Shown here in pieces: positions 26,057 to 34,261 of a stretch of DNA of 40,912 bases. The position numbers and the translations under genes were made by a program. The notes beneath the pieces are model-generated. The model was not told where the DNA came from. It saw nothing but the letters and a program-made list of their open reading frames with translations, and ran no database searches. Origin of the DNA: Rubrivivax sp. (GTDB taxonomy: Bacteria; Pseudomonadota; Gammaproteobacteria; Burkholderiales; Burkholderiaceae_C). Location of the stretch: the NCBI GenBank assembly GCA_019635285.1, contig JAHBZS010000044.1:1-40912 (forward strand), written 5' to 3'. Within the stretch, counting starts at the first letter, position 1; every line of letters starts with the position of its first letter.

Positions 26057-26967
26057 CAGATCGGATCCCAGCTGAACACGTCCGCCGACCGGTCCAGCGG
26101 ATAGAAGCTGGCCTTCATCGCCGGCATGGCGTGCGAGGCCACCGTCTCCGGCGTCCAGCCTTCGGCGCGGTGCACCGAGCGCAGCGGCCGGCTCTGCCCC
26201 ATCAGGAAGATCTCGTTGGCGCGCACCGCGAAGATCTGGCCGCTGACGCCCTTGGCCTCGTCGCTGATCAGGTACACCGCCAGCGGCGCGATCTTGGACG
26301 TCTCCATGGCCTTCATGCGCTCCAGGCGCGCCGCCTGCTCCGGCGTGTCGCTGGGGATGGTGCCGATCAGCCGGCTCCAGGCGAAGGGGCTGATGCAGTT
26401 GCTGCGCACGTGATAACGCGCCATGTCCAGTGCAATCGATTTGCTCAGGCCCACGATGCCCAGCTTGGCCGCCGCATAGTTGGCCTGGCCGAAGTTGCCG
26501 ATCAGGCCCGAGGTGGAGGTCATGTGCACGAAGGCGCCGCGCTCCTCGCTGCGGAAGATCGAGGCCGCGGCCCGGGCCATGTAGAAGCTGCCGTGCAGGT
26601 GCACGTCGATCACCGCCTTCCACTCCTCGATGGACATGTTGTGGAAGATGCGGTCGCGCAGGATGCCGGCGTTGTTGACCACCGCATCCAGCGTGCCGAA
26701 AGCATCGGTCGCCGTCTTGATGATGCGGTTGGCCGATTCCCATTCGGCCACGCTGTCGGTGTTGGCCACCGCGGTGCCGCCGGCGGCGCGGATCTGATTC
26801 ACCACCTGCATCGCCGGGCCGTCGTCGTGGCCCGCGCCGGCTTCGGACACGCCCGGATCGTTGACCACCACCTTCGCGCCCTGGGCCGCGGCCATCAGCG
26901 CGATGTCGCGGCCGATGCCACGCCCGGCGCCGGTGACGATGACCGACTTGCCGTCAAGCATTCCCAT
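26056..26967 (-). CDS. Short-chain dehydrogenase/reductase (MFE-2/HSD17B4-like)
   Basis: This 303-residue SDR has TGAGRGIG (12-19) for the dinucleotide, NNAG (98-101), and the catalytic set Ser151, Tyr164 and Lys168 in STSGLIGNFGQANYAAAK. The insertion after the second strand (NDPGVSEAGAGHDDG) matches the peroxisomal multifunctional enzyme/HSD17B4 branch, which oxidises 3-hydroxyacyl-CoA with NAD. GGAGAC is 7 nt before the ATG at 26967. It is the first gene of the acyl-CoA operon, 90 nt from the divergent dipeptidase gene, so a promoter should lie in that gap. An open frame reaches upstream but lacks signals. Confidence 0.93.
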   Translation of the reverse strand: MGMLDGKSVIVTGAGRGIGRDIALMAAAQGAKVVVNDPGVSEAGAGHDDGPAMQVVNQIRAAGGTAVANTDSVAEWESANRIIKTATDAFGTLDAVVNNAGILRDRIFHNMSIEEWKAVIDVHLHGSFYMARAAASIFRSEERGAFVHMTSTSGLIGNFGQANYAAAKLGIVGLSKSIALDMARYHVRSNCISPFAWSRLIGTIPSDTPEQAARLERMKAMETSKIAPLAVYLISDEAKGVSGQIFAVRANEIFLMGQSRPLRSVHRAEGWTPETVASHAMPAMKASFYPLDRSADVFSWDPI

Positions 26968-27057
26968 GTTCAGTGTCTCCTTGGTGACGCCCGCGTGGGC
27001 CTGTCCTGCGGACCCATTCTCACGCAAACTCGCGGCTTTGCCAGCGCCTTGACCCTC

Positions 27058-27909
27058 ATGCCCCAAGCTGACACCGACGCGGCGCGGCGTGCCTACTGGA
27101 CCGAGCAGTTGGAGGCCGCCTACCACTTCATGTTCGACGCGGTGCTGCCCTATCCGGTGGCCGAATGCGGCGAGCCGCTGGTGTCGCTGCGGCAGGCCGT
27201 GGAGCAGGCCGAGGTGGTGGTGCAGTTCTCCGACCAGCCCCACGTGCGCGGCCTGCCGCGGCTGTACTACCTGCGCGACGGCCAGATGCCCGACTTCATC
27301 TCCGCCGCCGCGGACATGAACGCGCGCGGCTGGGTGCTGCGCGTCGAGGATGGCTACCGCACGCCCGAGATGCAGAAGTACCTGGGCCGCACGCCGCAGG
27401 TCTTCGACGCCATCCTGAAGTCCGTGATGTGGGAGCTCGACGGCCAGCGGCCGACGCCGGAGTTCATGTTCCGCCGCTGCTCGGCGCTGGTGGCCAGCGT
27501 GCCGAAGTTCGGCACGCACATGTCCGGCAGCGCGATCGACATTTCTGTGCGGCACCTGGACGACCCCGCACGCGAGGTCGACCGCGGTGCGCCGTACCTG
27601 GAGACCTCGGAGAAGACGCCGATGGACTCGCCCTTCGTCTCGGCCGAGGCGCAGCGCAACCGCCGCGACATCCGCGCGCTGATGCTGCGCCACGGTTTCG
27701 TCGGCTACCCCTACGAGTTCTGGCACTTCTCCAGCGGCGACGCCTACGAGCAGGTGCTGCGCCAGACCGGCCAGCCGGCCCGCTACGGCGCCGTGTCCTG
27801 GGATCCCCAGACCCAGCAGGTGACGCCGCTGGCGCAGCCCGATGCCCCGCTGAACAGCGTCGAGGAGATCCGCCAGGAGATCGCCGCCGCGCTGGCGCGC
27901 CTGGGCTGA
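27058..27909 (+). CDS. VanX-like D-Ala-D-Ala dipeptidase family protein (M15)
   Basis: This 283-residue protein has all M15/VanX hallmarks: Arg101 in EDGYRTPEMQ, zinc ligands His154 and Asp161 in HMSGSAIDIS (7-residue spacing as in VanX), and the base/ligand pair Glu220-His223 in EFWHF. It should cut D-alanyl dipeptides or small peptides. I see no signal peptide, so it is probably cytoplasmic, as VanX is. It diverges from the SDR gene and is not linked to vancomycin-resistance genes. A role in peptidoglycan or D-amino-acid dipeptide recycling is more likely than resistance. Confidence 0.88.
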   Translation: MPQADTDAARRAYWTEQLEAAYHFMFDAVLPYPVAECGEPLVSLRQAVEQAEVVVQFSDQPHVRGLPRLYYLRDGQMPDFISAAADMNARGWVLRVEDGYRTPEMQKYLGRTPQVFDAILKSVMWELDGQRPTPEFMFRRCSALVASVPKFGTHMSGSAIDISVRHLDDPAREVDRGAPYLETSEKTPMDSPFVSAEAQRNRRDIRALMLRHGFVGYPYEFWHFSSGDAYEQVLRQTGQPARYGAVSWDPQTQQVTPLAQPDAPLNSVEEIRQEIAAALARLG

Positions 27910-27940
27910 AGACCGGCCGCTACGTCTTTGTCGGGCCCGC

Positions 27941-28630
27941 TCAGGCCTTGCGCCCGCGGGCCGGCGCCTTGGCCAGGCGCAGCACGCGCGCGCCGGCGCT
28001 GCTCTCGCGCAACGCCGCGTCGACCAGCGCGTCGGCCATCCACAGCGCGATGCGCTCCACCTCGCGGTCGGACAGCCCCCAGATATCCTTCAGCACCACG
28101 TAGGACTCGATGCCGTAGACCAGCGACAGCGCGCGGTGCAGCCGGTCGCGCACCGCCGCCGGCATGTCCTTGGACAGCGGCGCCAGCGCGTGTTCCAGGA
28201 TGCCGATGCGATGCCCGCGGCGGTACGGCTCCTCCTCCAGCCGGCCGGCACGTTCCAGCGCCCACTGCTCCAGCGACAGCTGCGCCGCTGCCCGCAGCGG
28301 CGCCTCGAACTCCTTGAAACGCGGAAAGGTCTTCTTGAACAGCTGGTGCAGCCGCTCGCGCCCGGCCAGTCCGTCGTCGGAGAAGATGCGCACCGGGCCG
28401 AGCGAGCTGTCGATGACCGCGGTGGTCAGCACGCTGCGGCTGGGGAAGTAGCGGTAGGCGGTGGCCCGCGACACCTTGGCGTGCAGCGCCACCTCGGCCA
28501 CCGAGGGCACGTGGCCCTCGGTGCGGATCAGCGCCATCGCCGTGTCGAGCAGCAGATGGAAGGTCGCGGCCTTGACGCCGCGCTCCGGCGGAGCCGGCGG
28601 TCCACTGGGTCGAAGCTTGAGTCGCACCAT
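27941..28630 (-). CDS. TetR family transcriptional regulator
   Basis: This 229-residue repressor-type protein has the TetR HTH at about residues 40-70 (VPSVAEVALHAKVSRATAYRYFPS) and an all-helical ligand domain after it. The start at 28630 gives the usual length. The open frame goes on upstream over the promoter region and into the next gene on the other strand, which is not coding. It diverges from the FAH-amidohydrolase-Liv operon with a clear palindrome between them, so it most likely represses that operon and itself. The ligand is probably a substrate or intermediate of the operon. Confidence 0.92.
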   Translation of the reverse strand: MVRLKLRPSGPPAPPERGVKAATFHLLLDTAMALIRTEGHVPSVAEVALHAKVSRATAYRYFPSRSVLTTAVIDSSLGPVRIFSDDGLAGRERLHQLFKKTFPRFKEFEAPLRAAAQLSLEQWALERAGRLEEEPYRRGHRIGILEHALAPLSKDMPAAVRDRLHRALSLVYGIESYVVLKDIWGLSDREVERIALWMADALVDAALRESSAGARVLRLAKAPARGRKA

Positions 28631-28712
28631 GCGGGTAAGTCCGGAGCGTCGGCGTGGGGAGATGTTCTTGCGCTGCGCTTCGTTCGGACCGTATGATGCA
28701 CCGATCCAGATT

Positions 28713-28728
28713 TGAGACACAAGTCTCA
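28713..28728. promoter_or_regulatory. Probable TetR operator in the divergent promoter region
   Basis: TGAGAC (28713-28718) and GTCTCA (28723-28728) are perfect 6-nt arms around ACAA. A wider pair, GTATGA (28691-28696) and TCATAC (28726-28731), overlaps one arm. The site is 71 nt before the FAH start and 83 nt before the TetR start, in an AT-richer gap, as expected for autoregulation plus control of the divergent operon. Confidence 0.6.
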
Positions 28729-28798
28729 TACAACCCTCGAAAACCCGCACGGCCAACCTCTCCGAGGGGCCGCGCAGGGTCCACGGAGACAAGACTCG

Positions 28799-29680
28799 AT
28801 GCGCATTGCCAGCTGGCATTGGGGCGGACGCGATCATGTGGGCACGATCTCGGCTTGCGGGCGCGAGCTCACGCCGCTGGCCGTGCCCGACGCTTCGCGC
28901 GGCGCACTGCCGCTGATCCAGGCGCTGGTGCGCGGCGAGCCGCTGCCTTCGCCGTCGGGTGCGCGTCTGCCCGTGGATGTGGTGACGCTGCGCGCGCCGC
29001 TGCCCAAGCCGCTGCGCAGCCTGTTCTGCGCCGGGCGCAACTACCGCGCGCACGCGGCCGAGCTGGCCACCACGGTGTTCCGCGACAGCCCGCCCAAGCA
29101 GGACGAATGGCCCATCGTCTTCGGCAAGCTGCCCGAATGCGTGGTCGGCCCCTACGACGACGTGCGCCTGCCGGGCAGTGCGGTGTCCACGCAGATCGAC
29201 TACGAATCCGAGCTGGCCGTGGTCATCGGCCGCGGCGGGCGCGACATCCCGCGCTCGCGCGCCATGGACCATGTCTTCGGCTACACCATCGTCAACGACG
29301 TGACCGCCCGCGACGTGCAGGTACGCCATCAGCAGTGGGATCTGGGCAAGAGCTTCGACACCTTCTGCCCGATGGGGCCGTGCATCGTCAGCGCCGACGA
29401 GCTGAACGGCGGCGACACGCGCGTGCGCGGCTGGGTCACCGTCAAGGGAGGGAATCCCGAGCTGCGCCAGGACGCCCATACCCGCGACCTGATCTTCGAC
29501 ATCCCCACGCTGATCGAGACCTGCTCGCGCGGCATCACGCTGTACCCGGGCGACGTCATCGCCACCGGCTCGCCGGCGGGCGTGGGCATGGGCTTCAACC
29601 CGCCGAAGTGGCTGCACAGCGGCGACGTGGTGCGCATCGAGATCGACGGCATCGGCGCCATCGAGAACCGCTTCGTCTAG
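28799..29680 (+). CDS. Fumarylacetoacetate hydrolase family protein
   Basis: This 293-residue enzyme has the FAH fold: AGRNYRAHAAE (78-88), acidic metal ligands Glu136 and Glu138 in DYESELAVVIG and Asp167 in VNDVTARD, then GDVIATGSPAGVG. Such enzymes hydrolyse, hydrate or decarboxylate 2-oxo acids with Mg2+ or Mn2+. GGAGAC 8 nt upstream decides the ATG at 28799. It is the first gene of the plus-strand operon and faces the TetR gene. It may handle the terminal keto-acid step of the compound imported and cleaved by the downstream genes. Specific substrate unknown. Confidence 0.92.
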   Translation: MRIASWHWGGRDHVGTISACGRELTPLAVPDASRGALPLIQALVRGEPLPSPSGARLPVDVVTLRAPLPKPLRSLFCAGRNYRAHAAELATTVFRDSPPKQDEWPIVFGKLPECVVGPYDDVRLPGSAVSTQIDYESELAVVIGRGGRDIPRSRAMDHVFGYTIVNDVTARDVQVRHQQWDLGKSFDTFCPMGPCIVSADELNGGDTRVRGWVTVKGGNPELRQDAHTRDLIFDIPTLIETCSRGITLYPGDVIATGSPAGVGMGFNPPKWLHSGDVVRIEIDGIGAIENRFV

Positions 29681-29762
29681 TCATGGCGCCCGCACGCTCG
29701 CTTCGCGCGCTGCGCCCCGAAGGGCGGCGTCAGCCACGTCCGGCGGCCGGAGCGCGACGGAC

Positions 29763-30548
29763 ATGACGCTGCACCTGATCGACCGCATGGCGGTGGAGGA
29801 CGAAGGCGAAGGCGACGTGGTCGTCTGCGTGCACGGCCTGGGCGGCAGCTCCAACACCTGGACGCCGTTGATGCCGGCGCTGGCGCGCCACCGCGTGCTG
29901 CGCGTCGACCTGCCGGGCAGCGCCCGGTCGCAGCAGGCCGAAGGGCCGCTGTCGATCGCGCGCTACGTGGACGCGATGGTGGCGGTGTGCAGCCGCCTGG
30001 GCATCGCGCGCGCGCACTGGCTGGCGCATTCGATGGGCACCATCGTGGTCCAGCACCTGGCGGTGGCGCAGCCGAAGCTGGTGCGCAGCCTGGCGCTGTT
30101 CGGCCCGCTGGCGGCGCCCACCGAGCCGGCCCGCGCCAACATCCGCGCCCGCGCTGCCAAGGCCCGCGCCGAAGGCATGCAGGACATCACCGAAGCGCTG
30201 CTGCAGGGGTCGCTGTCGGCGGACACGCGGCAGCGCCTGCCTCTGGCCGTGGCCTTCGTGCGCGAGAGCCTGATGCGCCAGTCCGGCGAGGCCTACGCAC
30301 GCAGCTGCGAGGCGCTGGCCGACGCGCAAGCGGCCGACGTGTCGCCCTGCAAGCTGCCGCTGCTGCTGGTCACCGGCGACGAGGACGGCGTGGCGCCGCC
30401 GCAGGTCGTGCGCACGCTGGCCGAGCGCTTCCACGGCGCCACCTCGGCGCGCGTCGTCGTGCTGCCGCGTTGCGGACACTGGACGCCGATCGAGCGCCAC
30501 GAGGAATGCGTGCGCGAGCTGCGCGACTTCCTCGCGGCGCAACGTTGA
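29763..30548 (+). CDS. Alpha/beta hydrolase
   Basis: This 261-residue hydrolase has HGLGG (24-28) for the oxyanion hole, the nucleophile elbow HSMG with Ser90, a candidate acid Asp208 in TGDEDGVAP and the catalytic His239 in CGHW. This is the size and motif set of carbon-carbon or ester hydrolases of aromatic and lactone catabolism (for example 3-oxoadipate enol-lactonase-like). The gap of 82 nt to the FAH gene has a small CGCCC-CGAA-GGGCG hairpin at 29713-29726. It ends 10 nt before the first amidohydrolase. Confidence 0.9.
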   Translation: MTLHLIDRMAVEDEGEGDVVVCVHGLGGSSNTWTPLMPALARHRVLRVDLPGSARSQQAEGPLSIARYVDAMVAVCSRLGIARAHWLAHSMGTIVVQHLAVAQPKLVRSLALFGPLAAPTEPARANIRARAAKARAEGMQDITEALLQGSLSADTRQRLPLAVAFVRESLMRQSGEAYARSCEALADAQAADVSPCKLPLLLVTGDEDGVAPPQVVRTLAERFHGATSARVVVLPRCGHWTPIERHEECVRELRDFLAAQR

Positions 30549-30558
30549 AAGGACTGCG

Positions 30559-31875
30559 ATGAGCGACGTGCTGTTCACCAACGTGCGCATCTTCGACGGC
30601 GGCGGCGAGGCGCCGTTCACCGGTGACGTGCTGGTGCAGGGCAACCGCATCAGCCGCGTCGTCAAGACCGGCTACGGCCAGCGCTCGACGCCGGTGCTGG
30701 GCGCGACGACCATCGACGGCGCCGGCGCCTTCCTGATGCCGGGCATGGTCGAGGCGCACACGCACTTCAGCTGGAACGACCAGCCCAGCCTCGACGCCAT
30801 CCAGCGCATGCCGCCCGAGGAGCACATCCTGTGGTGCGCCGAGGTCGCCAAGCGCTACCTCGACATGGGCTGGACCTCCTGCGTCGGCGCGGCGGCCGCC
30901 AAGCCGCGGCTGGACGTGGTCATCCGCAACGCCATCAACGACGGCACCATCGTCGGCCCGCGCTACCTGGCCGCCAGCCAGGAGATCACCGTGCCCGGCG
31001 GCCTGGGCGACACCACGCAACCGCACCTGCCGCAGTCGGAGTTCGCCTTCGGTGCCGTGGTCAGCGGCGCCGAAGAGATGCGCCGCTGCGTGCGCATGTT
31101 CTGCAAGTACGGCGTCGACACGCTGAAGATCAACCTGAGCGGCGAGTCGATCACCGGCATGCCCAGCGAGCGCAGCCAGTTCACCGAAGCCGAGATCGCC
31201 ACCTGCGTCGAAGAAGCCAAGGTCTGGGGCAAGCGCGTCGCCGCGCATGCGCGCAGCACCTGGTCGGTCAAGCAGTGCGTCAAGCAGGGCATCGAGGTCA
31301 TCTACCACGCCAGCTTCTGCGACGAGGAAGCGCTGGACCTGCTGGAGGCGCACAAGTTCGAACACTTCGTCGCGCCCGGCCTGGCCTGGCTGATCCGCAC
31401 CGTCAACAACGCGGCCGAATACGGCCTGACGCCCGAAGTGGTGAAGAAGATGGACTACCCGCGCGAGCTGGACGCGGCCATCGAGAGCATGCGCGCCTTG
31501 CGCAAGCGCGGCGTGCGCATCATGCCCGGCGGCGACTACGGTTTCGCCTGGACGCCGCACGGCAGCAACGCCAAGGACCTGGAGTACTTCGTCAAGTACG
31601 TGGGCATGAGCCCGATGGAGGCGCTGCTGTCGGCCACCGCCTGGGGCGGGCCGATGATGAAGATGGGCAAGCAGCTGGGCTACATCCGCGAAGGCTGCCT
31701 GGCCGACATCCTGCTGGTCGACGGCGACCCGCTGGCCGACATCAGCATCCTGCAGGACAAGGCGCGCATCCTGGCGGTGATGAAGGACGGCGAGTTCCAC
31801 CGCGCGCCGCCGGTGGGCAGCGCACGGCCAGTGCGCTCCGGCGCGCCGGCGACCATCACCCGCTGGGCCGCCTGA
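30559..31875 (+). CDS. Amidohydrolase, metal-dependent (first of tandem pair)
   Basis: This 438-residue enzyme is of the imidazolonepropionase-like amidohydrolase branch. Metal ligands are His67 and His69 in HTHFSWND, Lys190 in LKINLSG (possible carboxylated bridge), His230 in AHARS, His250 in YHASF and Asp326 in GGDYGF. It should hydrolyse an amide, ring amide or similar bond in the cytoplasm. It is 10 nt before a clear paralog and shares most sequence blocks with it. Its place before a Liv-type importer suggests it acts on the imported compound. Confidence 0.92.
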   Translation: MSDVLFTNVRIFDGGGEAPFTGDVLVQGNRISRVVKTGYGQRSTPVLGATTIDGAGAFLMPGMVEAHTHFSWNDQPSLDAIQRMPPEEHILWCAEVAKRYLDMGWTSCVGAAAAKPRLDVVIRNAINDGTIVGPRYLAASQEITVPGGLGDTTQPHLPQSEFAFGAVVSGAEEMRRCVRMFCKYGVDTLKINLSGESITGMPSERSQFTEAEIATCVEEAKVWGKRVAAHARSTWSVKQCVKQGIEVIYHASFCDEEALDLLEAHKFEHFVAPGLAWLIRTVNNAAEYGLTPEVVKKMDYPRELDAAIESMRALRKRGVRIMPGGDYGFAWTPHGSNAKDLEYFVKYVGMSPMEALLSATAWGGPMMKMGKQLGYIREGCLADILLVDGDPLADISILQDKARILAVMKDGEFHRAPPVGSARPVRSGAPATITRWAA

Positions 31876-31885
31876 GGAGACGCAC

Positions 31886-33172
31886 ATGGCCGACACGCTG
31901 TTCACCAACGTCCGCATCCTCGACGGCAGCGGTACCAACCATCCCTACACCGGCAGCGTGCTGGTGCAGGGCAACCGCATCCGCCAGGTGGGCCGCAGCA
32001 CGGCGCCGATCTCGCCGGCCGGCGCCACCGTCATCGACGGCGCCGGCGCCACGCTGATGCCCGGCATGTGCGAGGCGCACACGCATTTCTCGTGGAACGA
32101 CGCCGCCACGCTGGCCGCCATCCAGTCGATGCCGCTGGAAGAGCACGTGCTGTGGTGCGCCAAGGTCGCCGGCAAGTACCTGCAGGCCGGCTTCACCAGC
32201 TGCCTGGGCGCGGCCTGCGCCAAGCCGCGGCTGGACGTGGTCACGCGCAACGCCATCAAAGCGGGCCAGATCCCCGGGCCGCGCTACCTGGCCGCCAGCC
32301 AGGAGATCACCGTGCTCGGTGGCCTGGGCGACGAGACCTTGCCGCACCTGCCCTTCCCCGAGTTCAGCTTCGGCGTCAACGTCAGCGGCGCCGAGGAGAT
32401 GCGCAAGGCGGTGCGCCTGTTCCTCAAGTACGGCGTCGACTCGATCAAGCTCAACCTGTCCGGCGACAACTTCACGCCGCAGAGCCCCGCCGAGACCACC
32501 TGGATGACCGACGCCGAAGTCGCCGCCGCGGCCGAGGAGGTGCGGCTGCGCAACAAGCGCATCATCGTGCACGCGCGCTCGGCGGCCAGCGTCAAGCAGG
32601 CGCTGCGCCACGGCATCCGGCTGATCTACCACGCCAGCTTCACCGACACCGAGACGCTGGACATGCTGGAAGCAGCGCGCGACGAGGTCTTCGTCGCGCC
32701 CGGCATCGCCATCCTCTACGCCATGCTCAACGAGGCCGAGGCCTATGGCGTGACGCGCGCCATCGCCACCGACATGGGCTACCAGATCGAATGGGACGCC
32801 GCGCTCGAGTCGCTGAGCAAGATGCACAAGCGCGGCATCCGCATCCTGCCCGGCGGCGACTACGGCTTCGCCTTCACGCCGCACTGCCAGAACGCGCGCG
32901 ACCTGGAGTTCTTCGTCAAGTACCTGGGCTTCACGCCGATGGAGGCCATCCGCTGCGCCACGCTGTACGGCGGGCAGGTGATGATGAAGCCGCACGAGCT
33001 GGGCGTGGTGAAGGAAGGCTTCCTCGCCGACCTGCTGCTGGTCGACGGCGACCCGCTGGCCAACCTGGCCATCCTGCGCGACCCGAAGCGCATCCTGGCG
33101 GTGATGAAAGACGGCCAGTTCGCCAAGGCGCCGGAGATCGCCGCGCAGCGCGCCTGGGGGCGTGCCGCATGA
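31886..33172 (+). CDS. Amidohydrolase, metal-dependent (second of tandem pair)
   Basis: This 428-residue paralog of the preceding gene keeps every metal ligand: His65, His67, Lys188, His229, His249 and Asp325. Shared blocks include LAASQEIT, GGLGD, SGAEEMR, YHASF and GGDYGF, so the pair arose by tandem duplication. The two differ most around residues 195-205 and 275-305, where substrate loops are likely. They could form a heteromer or act on two related substrates. The stop overlaps the LivH start by 4 nt (ATGA). Confidence 0.92.
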   Translation: MADTLFTNVRILDGSGTNHPYTGSVLVQGNRIRQVGRSTAPISPAGATVIDGAGATLMPGMCEAHTHFSWNDAATLAAIQSMPLEEHVLWCAKVAGKYLQAGFTSCLGAACAKPRLDVVTRNAIKAGQIPGPRYLAASQEITVLGGLGDETLPHLPFPEFSFGVNVSGAEEMRKAVRLFLKYGVDSIKLNLSGDNFTPQSPAETTWMTDAEVAAAAEEVRLRNKRIIVHARSAASVKQALRHGIRLIYHASFTDTETLDMLEAARDEVFVAPGIAILYAMLNEAEAYGVTRAIATDMGYQIEWDAALESLSKMHKRGIRILPGGDYGFAFTPHCQNARDLEFFVKYLGFTPMEAIRCATLYGGQVMMKPHELGVVKEGFLADLLLVDGDPLANLAILRDPKRILAVMKDGQFAKAPEIAAQRAWGRAA

Positions 33173-34122
33173 AATGGCCGGCAAGCCGCGGCGTCTGGGC
33201 CGCGTGGATCCTCATCGGCGTGCCGCTGGCCGTCTTCACGGTCTGGGCGCTGGCCGACAACGCCAAGCTGTACCTGACCACGCTGCTCAATTCGCTGACG
33301 CTGGCCTCGCTGTACTTCCTGGTGGCCAGCGGCTTCACCCTGGTGTTCGGCCTGATGCGCAACGTCAACCTCGCGCACGGCTCGCTGTACCTGTTCGGCG
33401 CCTACGTCGGCTGGATGGTCGGCGAGCACAGCGGCTCGTGGGTGCTGGCGGTGGCCGCCGGCTTCCTGTCGGCGGCGGTCATCGGGCTGCTGCTGCAGCT
33501 GCTGGTGTTCCGCCACATGCAAGGCCAGGACCTGCGCCAGACGCTGGTGACGATCGGCATCTCGATCGTGCTCGCCGACGTCATGCTGTGGATCTGGGGC
33601 GCCGAGATCTACACCTTCGAGCCGCCGGCCTGGATGTACGGCTCGACCACGCTGCCGCTGGTCGAGAAGTTCCCCACCTACCGCATCGCGGTGTTCGTGA
33701 TGGCCGCGCTGATCGGGCTGGCGCTGTGGTGGTTCCTGGCGCGCACGCGCGTGGGCATGATGATCCGCGCCGGTGTCGACGACCGCGCGATGCTGTCCGC
33801 CTCCGGCGTCAACGTGCAGCAGGTGTTCGCCGTGACCTTCGCCATCGGCGCCGGCCTGGCGGGGCTGGCCGGCGTGGTCGGCGGCAGCGCGCTGTCGGTG
33901 TCGCCGGGCGAGGACACGCGCTACCTGCTGGCATCGCTGGTCGTGGTCATCGTCGGCGGCATGGGCAGCGTCGGCGGCGCCGCCATCGGCGCGCTGCTCA
34001 TCGGCCTGGCCGAGCAGTTCGGCCTGGCCTACGCGCCCACCTACAGCGTCGTCTTCACCTTCGTCATCATGGTGCTGGTGCTGGCCTTCAGGCCGCGCGG
34101 GCTGATGGGCAAGGCGGCATGA
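33169..34122 (+). CDS. Branched-chain-type ABC transporter permease (LivH family)
   Basis: This 317-residue inner-membrane protein has about eight hydrophobic segments and LivH family motifs: SLTLASLYFLVASGFTLVFG then LMRNVNLAHGSLY near the N-terminus, and GGMGSVGGAAIGALLIGLAEQ near the C-terminus. It forms half of the membrane channel. The ATG overlaps the amidohydrolase stop by 4 nt, which fixes the start against the longer frame. Liv-type importers also carry urea, amides and aromatic acids, so leucine is not implied. Confidence 0.93.
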   Translation: MKWPASRGVWAAWILIGVPLAVFTVWALADNAKLYLTTLLNSLTLASLYFLVASGFTLVFGLMRNVNLAHGSLYLFGAYVGWMVGEHSGSWVLAVAAGFLSAAVIGLLLQLLVFRHMQGQDLRQTLVTIGISIVLADVMLWIWGAEIYTFEPPAWMYGSTTLPLVEKFPTYRIAVFVMAALIGLALWWFLARTRVGMMIRAGVDDRAMLSASGVNVQQVFAVTFAIGAGLAGLAGVVGGSALSVSPGEDTRYLLASLVVVIVGGMGSVGGAAIGALLIGLAEQFGLAYAPTYSVVFTFVIMVLVLAFRPRGLMGKAA

Positions 34123-34261
34123 ACGTGCGCAGCCTGTCCATGCCGCCTTGCCGTGGGGCACACGGCGCCCCTCCCTGTCGTCGCCCGAGCGGGGGCTTCC
34201 AGCCAGGCTTTGGCCCGGGCCGCCGCGCCGCCCTCTGGGGCCCGCACGTGGGGAGCCTGCG
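34123..34261. other. Noncoding gap inside the Liv operon with inverted sequences
   Basis: This 139-nt gap separates LivH and LivM, while the neighbouring genes mostly overlap or lie within 25 nt. ACGTGCG (34123-34129) and CGCACGT (34243-34249) are a 7-nt inverted pair bounding it, and several short GC stems lie inside. It resembles an inserted intergenic repeat. GGGAG (34251-34255) serves as the LivM ribosome site. Confidence 0.4.

Noticed and set aside
26056-27726. Extended 556-residue version of the SDR
   Set aside because: The SDR fold begins at 26967 with a good ribosome site. The extension is antisense to the VanX-like gene and has no homologous pattern.
27058-27909. Vancomycin-resistance gene
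   Set aside because: The active site is VanX-like but no vanH, vanA-type ligase or VanRS regulators are present, so resistance cannot be claimed.
27941-29617. Extended 558-residue version of the TetR regulator
   Set aside because: The extension reads through the operator region and antisense to the FAH gene; TetR proteins are about 200-230 residues.
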